DNA of 64,000 bases from Planctomycetaceae bacterium. Lineage in GTDB: Bacteria; Planctomycetota; Planctomycetia; Planctomycetales; Planctomycetaceae. A program made the position numbers and the translations under genes. Positions within the stretch are counted from its first letter, which is position 1. The number at the start of each line of letters is the position of its first letter. Shown here one piece after another: positions 18,791 through 26,777 of this stretch. A model generated the notes under the pieces. That model ran no database searches and was not told where the DNA came from. It saw only the letters and a list, made by a program, of their open reading frames with translations. Where the stretch lies: contig PBSL01000043.1 of NCBI GenBank assembly GCA_002726205.1, positions 33,815 to 97,814 on the forward strand, in the 5' to 3' direction.

Positions 18791-19690
18791 TCAATCGACC
18801 ACCCGTGTTCCTTCGACCGCCGTCCGGGCCATAAACAGTTCCGAGAGCCGTTGCGTCATCGCGCCGGTTCCCGAGCCGATCGCGCGGCCATCGACCTCGA
18901 TCACCGCGGCCAGTTCACCCATCGTCCCGGAACAGAACATCTCGTCGGCCCGGTAAACATCCGTCAGCGACAAATCGGTTTCACTGCAGGCGATCCCGTT
19001 GTCGCGGCACAGTTCCAGTACCGTCTCGCGGGTGATCCCCTCGGGACAGGCCACCGCCCGGCTGGTCAGCACCGTCTCACCGGCGACCAGAAAGACGTGC
19101 GTCGCATTCGTCTCGGCCACGAACCCGTGGCAGTCGAGCATCAAGGCGTCGTCGGCTCCCGCTGCATTCGACTCGATCTTGGCCAGGATCGACTGCACCA
19201 GGTTGTTGCTGTGGATCTTCGGGTCCAGGCAATCGGGGGGAAACCGACGGACACTGCTGGTGATCAACCTCACGCCCGCCTTGTCGTAAACGGGAGGCTT
19301 GTGCTCGGCCAACACGATCAGTGTCGGCCCCGCCTGGTTCAGCCGGGGGTCCATACCCGAGGTGATCTTCAGGCCGCGGGAAAGCGTCAGGCGGATGTGA
19401 ACACCGTCCCGCATCGAGTTCGCCTCGAGCGTCCGAGCGATCTCGGCGGTGATCTCCTCGTGGCTGGGGATCGACTCGAAGGCCAGCGCCAGCGCCGAAC
19501 TGCGGAGCCGGTCGAGGTGTTCGCTGAGCTTGAAAATACGGCCCTCGTAGAGCCGCAGGCCTTCCCACACCCCGTCGCCACCCTGGACCAGGGAATCGAA
19601 GGGACTGATTCCCGCATCGTCGCGGTGGATCATCTGACCGTTGATGTTGATCAACAGGTCGCGATTGTTTTCGTTGAACTTCTGCAGCAT
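18791..19690 (-). CDS. Class IV aminotransferase (branched-chain aminotransferase-like)
   Basis: This 299-residue PLP enzyme has the fold type IV signature. The likely Schiff-base Lys lies in DPKIHSNNLVQSILAKIESN, followed by GADDALMLDCHGFVAETNAT and SGTMGELAAVIEVDGR. These place it with branched-chain, D-amino acid or 4-amino-4-deoxychorismate aminotransferases; substrate choice cannot be fixed by eye. The start is ATG 19690 (MLQKF); a longer open frame lies over the upstream gene and was rejected. It follows the sulfotransferase-like gene by 4 bases, so translation is probably coupled. Confidence 0.85.
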   Translation of the reverse strand: MLQKFNENNRDLLININGQMIHRDDAGISPFDSLVQGGDGVWEGLRLYEGRIFKLSEHLDRLRSSALALAFESIPSHEEITAEIARTLEANSMRDGVHIRLTLSRGLKITSGMDPRLNQAGPTLIVLAEHKPPVYDKAGVRLITSSVRRFPPDCLDPKIHSNNLVQSILAKIESNAAGADDALMLDCHGFVAETNATHVFLVAGETVLTSRAVACPEGITRETVLELCRDNGIACSETDLSLTDVYRADEMFCSGTMGELAAVIEVDGRAIGSGTGAMTQRLSELFMARTAVEGTRVVD

Positions 19691-19694
19691 GTTT

Positions 19695-20438
19695 CTACAC
19701 CAGCCGATCGGCGTACAAACGGTCATAGCACGCCTGGCACTCGGCAAGCAAACCGGAGAGCGATTCGGGAACGCGGTCGGGCTTGGGACGATAGCCGCGG
19801 AACCCGGTGGATCGTTCAACCTGGTCGTACCAATGGGCTCCCCAGACACCGTCGCTGTCACGGCGCCCGGGAGACCAGGACAGCATCGCGGCGGTGAATT
19901 CCACCCCGACCGCCTCACACAACAATTCCAGCATCCGGCCGGGATCTTCGAGCACGTCCCGGGAATCGACAATCGGTGGCGGGGCGCCGGTCCGTTCCAG
20001 CACCCGCTCGTACACCTCGACCAGTTGAGGAATTCCCAGGTCCTCCATCTCGGGAATGTCGTTCTTGACGATGTAGGAAGTGATCATCTCCTGCGGATCG
20101 CGGATCAGCAGGCAATTGGTCAGCCGGTCGATCCAGTCGCGACCCATCTCCGGCAGCAGGTGGTGCGCCATGTGCTTCTGAAAGAAGACACCTGCCCCGA
20201 CCGGTTCGCCCCCGGTCAACCACTCGACCGCCTGCTCCCAATCGGTCTCGCCGGCCGCGATCACCTCCGAAGCCATCGGGTGATCCTTTCCGGTGATGGC
20301 AAGAAAATGCGAGTACAACGGTTCATCGACAACCACCGTGTCGGGCCGGTTCTCCCAGGCCCGCATCATGGCGGTCGAAATATTGCGGGGCCCGGACCAC
20401 ATGGCAACGCGGATCAGGCTGTCGGAGTTGGAATTCAT
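19695..20438 (-). CDS. Sulfotransferase-like P-loop protein
   Basis: The 247-residue protein starts with RVAMWSGPRNISTAMMRAW, a variant of the sulfotransferase 5'-phosphosulfate-binding loop, followed by VVVDEPLYSHFL. A second conserved block, LLIRDPQEMITSYI, corresponds to the 3'-phosphate-binding RxP region. The family would transfer sulfate from PAPS to an acceptor, or use the fold for another phosphoryl-type ligand; the acceptor is unknown. ATG 20438 was chosen because family similarity starts there. It lies between a PfkB kinase (13-base gap) and a class IV aminotransferase (4-base gap), forming a compact three-gene unit. Confidence 0.82.
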   Translation of the reverse strand: MNSNSDSLIRVAMWSGPRNISTAMMRAWENRPDTVVVDEPLYSHFLAITGKDHPMASEVIAAGETDWEQAVEWLTGGEPVGAGVFFQKHMAHHLLPEMGRDWIDRLTNCLLIRDPQEMITSYIVKNDIPEMEDLGIPQLVEVYERVLERTGAPPPIVDSRDVLEDPGRMLELLCEAVGVEFTAAMLSWSPGRRDSDGVWGAHWYDQVERSTGFRGYRPKPDRVPESLSGLLAECQACYDRLYADRLV

Positions 20439-20451
20439 CGCCGGGTCCGTC

Positions 20452-21387
20452 TCATGAAGCACACCAGGGACCATTCCCGATCAACGCGGGGAGGCGATCC
20501 GAGAGATCGGGCATGCCCCCGGGGCGCGAGGCCACCAGGGCACCGACCTGGTTGGCCAACCCGGCCGACTCGGCCAGTGGCCAACCCACCCATTGCGCCC
20601 AGATCATCGCCGCGGTGAAGGCATCGCCGGCCCCGACGGTATCGGCAACCTCGACGGCGATCCCCTCGCACTCGACCAGTTCGTCACCGCCACGCAGCAG
20701 GCAGCCGTCGGCACCGCGGGTGATCCAGACGCCATCGAGCCGGTAGCGGTCCTGGAGATGAGCGGCGATCTCGGCCGGGCCGGCTCCGATCCAGTCGAGA
20801 CCCTCGGCGAGCACCCCGAGTTCCTCGTCGTTGAGCTTCACGATGTCGGCACGGTCGAGCGATGACTCGACGGTGGCCAGCTCCCAGGAGGCCTTCCGCA
20901 GGTTGATGTCGTAGACCTTCAACGCCCCTTCGGGCATCGCGTCCAGGCAGGCATTGATGGTCGCTCGTGACGTTGGCCTTCTCTGGGCAATCGTCCCGAA
21001 ACAGACTGCAGCCACCCCGGGAAACAGGCCCGCCAGCGGCCCGGTCCACTCCAGAAAATCCCAGGCGACCGGTTCATGGATCGTGTAGTCCGGCTGGCCA
21101 TCGGCGGTCGTCGTGATGCTGACGGTGCTGGTGGCCTGCTCGGCGTCTCGCTGGACGAAATCCGAATCGAGCCCCTGGCTGTCCAGGAACTCCACCAGTT
21201 CGTCTCCCAGCGAGTCCACTCCGACCCGCGAAACGACCAGGCCGCGGGCTCCCATCTGGGCGGCGTGCCAGGCGAAGTTCGCTGGTGCACCACCGGGTCT
21301 GCGCTGATCAGGAAATACGTCCCAGAGCAATTCCCCGAGGCCGACAATAATCGGCCTGCCCGGTGGGCCATCGATCGCCGTCGTCAC
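20452..21387 (-). CDS. PfkB-family carbohydrate kinase (fructokinase-like)
   Basis: This 311-residue ribokinase-superfamily enzyme phosphorylates a sugar or related alcohol. The N-terminal PIIVGLGELLWDVFP and PGGAPANFAWHAAQMG match fructokinase-type substrate sites, and the C-terminal signature is ADTVGAGDAFTAAM, with the catalytic Asp in GAGDAF. VKLNDEELGVL and WITRGADGCLL are further family blocks. It starts at GTG 21387. It is the first gene of a three-gene unit with the sulfotransferase-like protein and the aminotransferase, 66 bases downstream of tRNA-Gln. The exact substrate is uncertain. Confidence 0.9.
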   Translation of the reverse strand: MTTAIDGPPGRPIIVGLGELLWDVFPDQRRPGGAPANFAWHAAQMGARGLVVSRVGVDSLGDELVEFLDSQGLDSDFVQRDAEQATSTVSITTTADGQPDYTIHEPVAWDFLEWTGPLAGLFPGVAAVCFGTIAQRRPTSRATINACLDAMPEGALKVYDINLRKASWELATVESSLDRADIVKLNDEELGVLAEGLDWIGAGPAEIAAHLQDRYRLDGVWITRGADGCLLRGGDELVECEGIAVEVADTVGAGDAFTAAMIWAQWVGWPLAESAGLANQVGALVASRPGGMPDLSDRLPALIGNGPWCAS

Positions 21388-21453
21388 GATTGACCACCAC
21401 TTCTCCGTTGCCCCCGCCCATCACCGGGAACCAGGCGGGAACGGGCTTCGAAA

Positions 21454-21525
21454 TAACCCGGCCAGGACTCGAACCTGGAACGGCAGGACCAAAACCTGCT
21501 GTGTTACCGATTACACCACCGGGTT
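21454..21525 (-). tRNA. tRNA-Gln (anticodon UUG)
   Basis: A 72-nt cloverleaf folds on the minus strand. The acceptor arm AACCCGG pairs with CCGGGTT, the D stem is GTGT/ACAC, and the anticodon arm is GCAGG-TTTTGGT-CCTGC, giving anticodon TTG. The T arm is CCAGG-TTCGAGT-CCTGG, and the discriminator base is A. CCA is not encoded. Together with glnS this supports direct glutaminyl-tRNA formation. Confidence 0.97.
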
Positions 21526-21539
21526 GAGGTTCCGCGAGG

Positions 21540-21568
21540 AGTCTATTCTGCCAACGATCCGGAGACAA
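21540..21568 (-). promoter_or_regulatory. Candidate promoter for tRNA-Gln
   Basis: TTGTCT (21568-21563) and TAGACT (21545-21540) are spaced by 17 bases on the minus strand, each matching four of six consensus positions. Transcription would begin near 21533, about 8 bases before the mature tRNA end. Confidence 0.5.
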
Positions 21569-21634
21569 GACATGGCCCGGGCAGCAGCGGTCACCGGTCC
21601 CAACAGCAACGCCGGCCTGACCGGGGACAAGCCA

Positions 21635-22951
21635 CTAGTCGTTTCGCAGCTTCAGGTCCTGTTCGGCGAGCTTGCCGCGAATTTCATTGAGAGACGTGAC
21701 ACCGAAGTTCTTGCTCGACAGCAATTCGTCGGGCGTCCGGCGGACGAGTTCTCCAAGCTGGGTGATACCCAGGCGGGCCATGCACTTGCGGGCCCGGACG
21801 GACAGATTCAGATCGGCAACGGGCTTCTCCATCATCGACCGTTCTTCGGGCGAGAGGTCGGAGGGAGCAAAGGTCGGTTCGAGGTCGAGATCCTTGCTGA
21901 TGTTCTGGCCGATCGAAAGACCGTGCATTGTCAGAAGTTCGCGGATTTCCACCAGCGACGTTTCACCGAAGTTCTTTCCCCCAAGCAGTTCCATCTCGGT
22001 GACCTCGGTCAGGTCACCAAGCGACTCCACGCCGATACTCTCCAGGCAATTGCGGCTGCGGACGGTCAACTCGAAGTCAGTGACCGGCCGGCTCAGCAAC
22101 TTCTGCATCCGGAGTTCTTCCTTGGCCACATCCTCGTCGTAATACATGTCGGAGGTGGCTTCGATGTCCTTGAGATACAGCAGGGCCTGGCCGTGATTGG
22201 GGTCAGTCTCGAGCACGCGGCGGAAGCAGAATTCCGCGGCAGAGTAGTTTTCGTTGTCTTCGTAGAGCAGGCCGAGGTTGAGGATGGCGCCGAGGAACTG
22301 GGGCGGCTTCGACAGCGACCGTTCGTAGAGCCGGATGGCCTCGTCGTCGTTGCCGTGCCGGGCATTTTCCAGGGCCAGGTTGAACAGGGCCCGGCTGTGA
22401 TGCGGATCCATGTCGATCGCCCGTTCGAACGACTCGATGGCGGCGACGGTGTTGCACTGGTCGGCGAGAATACAGCCCATCTGGTAGGAGTACTCCGCCC
22501 GCGAGGTTGCTCCCGACGGCAGATCCTTGATCGCCTTTTCCGCTTCTTCCAGTTGTCCACCGCAACGAATCGCGCCCACTCTCCTCAGCGAGCAATCGAT
22601 CTCATCGAAACCGGATCTGCCGGCCTCGGCAAATCGTTCGGCGGCCTCGTCGAAGCGTTTCAGGGCCGAGAGTGCGCAGGCGTCGTAGAAGATCCCCGGA
22701 CCGTCGCCGGTGACCGCTCCCAGCAACTGGTGAGCATCGTCGTGACGACCGAGCAGGCAGAGGCCGATCCCGGCCCGAATTCTTGCTGATTCGCTGCCAG
22801 ACGATTCAAGAGACAGCGTTTCGACCTCCTGTCGAACCTCGGTGATCTGCGAACTCGCCAGCGCGGCACCGAGACGATCGATTTCATCAACGCCAAACGA
22901 CGGGCTCGTTCGCAGCAGTCCACGAACGTCGATAGATTCAGCCAGTTGCAC
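21635..22951 (-). CDS. TPR protein with two C-terminal RNA polymerase alpha-CTD-like domains
   Basis: The 438-residue protein has tetratricopeptide-like helices (~53-263, clearest at IESFERAIDMDPHHSRALFN and EAIRLYERSL). Two modules similar to the RNA polymerase alpha C-terminal domain follow. The first (~286-349) contains RPVTDFELTVRSRNCLESIG and FGETSLVEI; the second (~374-438) contains LNLSVRARKCMARLG and FGVTSLNEI. The Arg corresponding to the UP-element contact R265 of E. coli alpha is kept in both (residues 298 and 386). GTG 22951 is the start: GGAG lies 8 bases upstream, and a sigma70-type promoter at 23025-23052 lies inside any longer frame. It may bind DNA or sigma/activator surfaces; function is unproven. 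Confidence 0.85.
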   Translation of the reverse strand: MQLAESIDVRGLLRTSPSFGVDEIDRLGAALASSQITEVRQEVETLSLESSGSESARIRAGIGLCLLGRHDDAHQLLGAVTGDGPGIFYDACALSALKRFDEAAERFAEAGRSGFDEIDCSLRRVGAIRCGGQLEEAEKAIKDLPSGATSRAEYSYQMGCILADQCNTVAAIESFERAIDMDPHHSRALFNLALENARHGNDDEAIRLYERSLSKPPQFLGAILNLGLLYEDNENYSAAEFCFRRVLETDPNHGQALLYLKDIEATSDMYYDEDVAKEELRMQKLLSRPVTDFELTVRSRNCLESIGVESLGDLTEVTEMELLGGKNFGETSLVEIRELLTMHGLSIGQNISKDLDLEPTFAPSDLSPEERSMMEKPVADLNLSVRARKCMARLGITQLGELVRRTPDELLSSKNFGVTSLNEIRGKLAEQDLKLRND

Positions 22952-23024
22952 TTTAATTGCTCCACGGGGAGTGACGGGCAGCAAGAATTCCGCAACACGG
23001 CGGCGCCGCCGATCCGGCTCAGTC

Positions 23025-23052
23025 AGTATAATGACCTGTCGGCGTCTTGCAA
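23025..23052 (-). promoter_or_regulatory. Sigma70-type promoter for the TPR/alpha-CTD gene
   Basis: TTGCAA (23052-23047) and TATACT (23030-23025) are spaced by 16 bases on the minus strand, with five of six matches in the -10 box. Predicted transcription from about 23018 gives a leader of ~65 bases before GTG 22951 and rules out starts upstream of the promoter. Confidence 0.65.
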
Positions 23053-23111
23053 CACGACGACGAATCGACCGTCTGCCAACACCACAACCTTTCTCACCAC
23101 GACCTCCCGCC

Positions 23112-25319
23112 ATGTCCACCATGGTCCCCTGCCCGACGGCCTCCCGGTCCCGTCACGCCACGGCGTTCACGGTGGCGCTGCTGCTGTCACTGCCGGCATC
23201 TCTCTGGGCAACCGAACCAACCTGGTGGGCCTTCCGGCCCCTGCAACGCCCGGCCGTCCCGCTGATTGACGGTCCTGCATCAAGTGATGTCCTGACACCG
23301 ATCGACGCATTCCTGCTCGAATCGCTCGGGGCCGACCAGCAACGGTTTTCCCCACTGGCATCTCGCCGCACCCGCTTGCGGCGGGCGGCACTCGATTTGC
23401 TGGGGCTGCCGCCGTCGGAGTCCCTGCGGAACTGGGCCGGGACGTCATCACGGGGGACCGCGTGGCACCTGGTCGTCGATCGACTGCTCGCCGATCCTCA
23501 CTACGGTGAAACCTGGGGACGGAACTGGCTGGACCTGGTCCGTTACGCCGAAACCGACGGGTTCAAGACCGACGCGGTTCGACCCCGGGCCTACTTCTAC
23601 CGCGACTACGTCATCCGGGCCTTCAACGAAGATCGACCCTACGACCGCTTCGTCCAGGAACAACTTGCCGGAGACGAGCTGTTTCCCGAGGATCGGCAAG
23701 CGATCATCGCCACCGGTTTCAACAGGATGTGGCCCGACGAAAGCAACGCGTCAAACATCCTGCTTGCCCGCCAGGACGCTCTCAACGACCTGACGGCCAA
23801 CGTCGGCAACGTGTTCCTCGGGCTGTCGATAGGCTGTGCCCAGTGTCATGACCACAAGTTCGACCCGATTCCCCAGGCCGACTTCTACCGGTTGCAGGCC
23901 TACTTCGCCGGGATCGTGCTGACCGGGTCGGTGCCGATCGGGTCGCCCGGGGAACTCCGCGTCTACCAGCAACAGATGGCCCGCTGGTTGTCGCAAACGC
24001 GCCCCCTGCGAGAGCAGCTCAGAAAACTCGAACAGCCGGCCCGCGAAAAGGCCTTCCGGCTCAAACGGCTGAAGTTCCCTCGATCCGTGCTCGACGCCGT
24101 CGACACTCCGGCCGAGGAACGATCGACCCGTCAGCACCAGCTCGCGTTCTGGACCGAACGGCAGCTGCCTGTGGATGAAAAGAAACTGCTGGCCCAACTC
24201 GACGAGGCACAGCAGCGACGTCGATCGCAGCTGAAGCAGCAACTGGCCCTGTTGGCCGCGAGCCGGCCGAAGCCACCGCAGCAACTCGAGGCAATGGCGA
24301 CCCTGGAAGCCCCCTCGGGACCACCTCCGACCTACGTCCTCGCCGGTGGCAACCACGAGGTCCCACTCAACGAGGTTTCGCCCGGCCCGCTGTCGGTCCT
24401 GGCCGACACGACAGCGGTCCCCGTGACGGCAACCGTGCCACGACCGGGAAGTTCCGGCCGTCGCGCCGCCCTGGCGCGCTGGTTGACGTCACCCGATCAC
24501 CCGCTGGTTGCCCGCGTGATGGTCAACCGGATCTGGCAGGGACATTTCGGCACGGGGCTGGTCGAAAACACCAACGACCTTGGTCGGCAGACGGCCCCGC
24601 CCCGTCATCCACGGTTGCTCGACTGGCTGGCCTCGGAGTTCATCAGCAGTGGCTGGAGCATCAAGCACATGCACCGGCTGATCATGACATCGCATGCCTA
24701 CCTGCAGTCCGGCCGGCAACGGCAGGAACAAGACGCCATCGACCCCCGGCCCTACTCGTACTTTCCCCGGCGGCGATTGACATCCGAACGAATCCGTGAC
24801 GCGATGCTGGCCGCCTCCGGACAACTCGACACCCGCATGTTCGGCCAGCCCGTCCGACCGCCCCTGCCTCCCAAGTTCGGTACCCGTTACACCTGGAAGG
24901 AAAGCCCGACGGCCGGCCAGCGTTCTCGACGCAGCATCTACATCCACGCCAAGCGGAACCTGCCCTACCCGCTGCTGAAAGTCTTCGACCAGCCCGACAT
25001 GCACGAAAGTTGTGCGTGCCGTGCTGAAACGACCGTAGCGCCCCAGGCGCTGATGCTCCTCAACAGCGAACTCGTGCTGCATTTCGCCGGGGGCGTGGCC
25101 GATCGTATCCGGAGCGGATCCGGGTCATCGGATCCGACGACCGCCGTTCGCCGGGCCTGGCAACTGGTACTGGGCCGATTGCCCGCAGCCGGCGAGCTCA
25201 ACGACGCGGTAACTTTTCTGACTGACCAGGGCCGGCTGGAGGCAGGATCAGCCGACCGGGCGCTGCTGGACCTGTGTCACGTGCTGCTCAACACCAACGA
25301 GTTCCTCTACATCGACTGA
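23112..25319 (+). CDS. DUF1549/DUF1553 (PSCyt2/PSD1) planctomycete cytochrome-like protein
   Basis: This 735-residue exported protein has a signal peptide (FTVALLLSLPASLWA). The N-terminal DUF1549 domain contains RLRRAALDLLGLPP, YGETWGRNWLDLVRYAETDG and a c-type heme motif CAQCHDHKFDPI. The C-terminal DUF1553 domain runs from about residue 450 to the end, with RVMVNRIWQGHFGTGLV, RLTSERIRDAMLAASG and a closing NTNEFLYID. A charged helical linker separates the domains. In planctomycetes such proteins occur as pairs with a DUF1501 protein, as here, where the next gene starts 8 bases downstream. The pair is thought to act on the cell exterior, possibly in polymer degradation; the reaction is unknown. 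Confidence 0.92.
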   Translation: MSTMVPCPTASRSRHATAFTVALLLSLPASLWATEPTWWAFRPLQRPAVPLIDGPASSDVLTPIDAFLLESLGADQQRFSPLASRRTRLRRAALDLLGLPPSESLRNWAGTSSRGTAWHLVVDRLLADPHYGETWGRNWLDLVRYAETDGFKTDAVRPRAYFYRDYVIRAFNEDRPYDRFVQEQLAGDELFPEDRQAIIATGFNRMWPDESNASNILLARQDALNDLTANVGNVFLGLSIGCAQCHDHKFDPIPQADFYRLQAYFAGIVLTGSVPIGSPGELRVYQQQMARWLSQTRPLREQLRKLEQPAREKAFRLKRLKFPRSVLDAVDTPAEERSTRQHQLAFWTERQLPVDEKKLLAQLDEAQQRRRSQLKQQLALLAASRPKPPQQLEAMATLEAPSGPPPTYVLAGGNHEVPLNEVSPGPLSVLADTTAVPVTATVPRPGSSGRRAALARWLTSPDHPLVARVMVNRIWQGHFGTGLVENTNDLGRQTAPPRHPRLLDWLASEFISSGWSIKHMHRLIMTSHAYLQSGRQRQEQDAIDPRPYSYFPRRRLTSERIRDAMLAASGQLDTRMFGQPVRPPLPPKFGTRYTWKESPTAGQRSRRSIYIHAKRNLPYPLLKVFDQPDMHESCACRAETTVAPQALMLLNSELVLHFAGGVADRIRSGSGSSDPTTAVRRAWQLVLGRLPAAGELNDAVTFLTDQGRLEAGSADRALLDLCHVLLNTNEFLYID

Positions 25320-25327
25320 ACGGAACC

Positions 25328-26764
25328 ATGCCTCGACCCGACCAACCTGCCGCGGTGGCGACACACCACGAACCGGCCGCTTCGCGTCGTGATTTTCTGG
25401 CGCGGTCCGGGGGAGGATTCGGTGCCCTGGCCCTGCAGGCTCTGCTGGCGGCCGAGGCTGACGGAGCCGAATCGATGGCGGCCCGACCGTCGCACGTGGC
25501 CGAGCAGGCCCGTAGCGTCATCTTCCTGTTCATGGACGGTGGCCCCAGCCACATCGACACGTTCGATCCCAAGCCCGAGGTCAATCGGCTTGCCGGCCAG
25601 GCGTTGCCGGATTCGATCGAACGGGTCCTGACCCCGATGGGAGTCTCTGACAACCCCCTGCTGTCCAGCCGGCGAACCTGGCGCCGCTACGGCGAGAGTG
25701 GCCTGCCGGTTTCAAACTGGTACCCACACGTCGCCGGCCATGCCGACAAGTTGTGCGTGATCCGGTCCTGCCACGCCGACGGGCTCAACCATGTCGGCAG
25801 TGTCTGCCAGATGAACACCGGGAGCATCCTGGCAGGCCGCCCCAGCCTGGGGGCCTGGGTCGCCTACGGCCTGGGCAGTGAAAGCCAGAACCTGCCCGGG
25901 TTCGTGGTGCTGCTGGACAATGACCGCGAGCCTCCCGGCGGGACGCGGGTCTGGGGAACCGGTTTCATGCCAGCGACCTACCAGGGCACCCGCTTCCGCC
26001 AGGACGGCTCTCCGATCCTGTATCTCACCCCGCCCGAATCGGTGAGCGACAAGCGGCAACGGCGGAAACTCGACTTCCTCGCCCGACTCAACCGCCACCA
26101 CCTGGCCAGCCGTGCCGGCGACGATGAACTCGAGGCCCGCATCGCCGCCTACGAGCTCGCCTACCGCATGCAGTCGCACGCGCCCGAGGCCGTCGATATC
26201 AAACAGGAAACGGCCGCCACCCGGACCCTGTACGGACTCGACGACAAGACCACCGCCGCCTTCGGTCGCAACTGCCTGCTGGCTCGCCGACTCGTGGAAC
26301 GGGGCGTCCGCTTCATCCAGCTGTATTCGGGATCCGGCAGCAAATGGGATGCTCACTCCAAGATCGAGCAGAACCACACCCTGCACTGCCGCGAGTCCGA
26401 TGTGCCGATCGCCGGACTGCTGACCGATCTCGAGCAAAGAGGATTGCTCGAGGAAACCCTGGTCATCTGGGGTGGCGAATTCGGGAGAACGCCGATGTCG
26501 GAGAAGGGTGACGGCCGTGACCACAATCCCTACGGGTTCACGATGTGGATGGCCGGTGCGGGTGTGCGAGGTGGCCACGTGGTGGGAGCAACCGACGATT
26601 TCGGGATGCATGCTGTCGAGGATCGGGCCCACGTGCACGACCTGCACGGCACGATCCTGCACCTGGCCGGACTCGACCACCAACGCCTGGTCTACACCGT
26701 GCAGGGACGTCCCGAACGGGCCACGCTCAACGAGGGCCGGGTGATCCGGGGCGTCCTGGCCTGA
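25328..26764 (+). CDS. DUF1501 (alkaline phosphatase/sulfatase-like) exported protein
   Basis: The 478-residue protein has a twin-arginine type N-terminus (ASRRDFLARSGGGFGALALQ) and a DUF1501 domain, which belongs to the alkaline phosphatase/sulfatase superfamily. Visible blocks are VIFLFMDGGPSHIDTFDPKP, LVIWGGEFGRTPMSEKGDGR (ending DHNPYGF) and DLHGTILHLAGLDH. It is translated 8 bases after the DUF1549/1553 gene and starts at ATG 25328; an earlier in-frame start would overlap the upstream gene. The two products are probably exported partners. It converges with the next operon with a 13-base gap. Confidence 0.92.
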   Translation: MPRPDQPAAVATHHEPAASRRDFLARSGGGFGALALQALLAAEADGAESMAARPSHVAEQARSVIFLFMDGGPSHIDTFDPKPEVNRLAGQALPDSIERVLTPMGVSDNPLLSSRRTWRRYGESGLPVSNWYPHVAGHADKLCVIRSCHADGLNHVGSVCQMNTGSILAGRPSLGAWVAYGLGSESQNLPGFVVLLDNDREPPGGTRVWGTGFMPATYQGTRFRQDGSPILYLTPPESVSDKRQRRKLDFLARLNRHHLASRAGDDELEARIAAYELAYRMQSHAPEAVDIKQETAATRTLYGLDDKTTAAFGRNCLLARRLVERGVRFIQLYSGSGSKWDAHSKIEQNHTLHCRESDVPIAGLLTDLEQRGLLEETLVIWGGEFGRTPMSEKGDGRDHNPYGFTMWMAGAGVRGGHVVGATDDFGMHAVEDRAHVHDLHGTILHLAGLDHQRLVYTVQGRPERATLNEGRVIRGVLA

Positions 26765-26777
26765 ATGTCCGCCGCGG

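Noticed and set aside
22952..23122. A 57-residue N-terminal extension of the TPR/alpha-CTD protein
   Set aside because: The promoter at 23025-23052 lies inside it, and the shorter GTG start has a well-spaced ribosome site.
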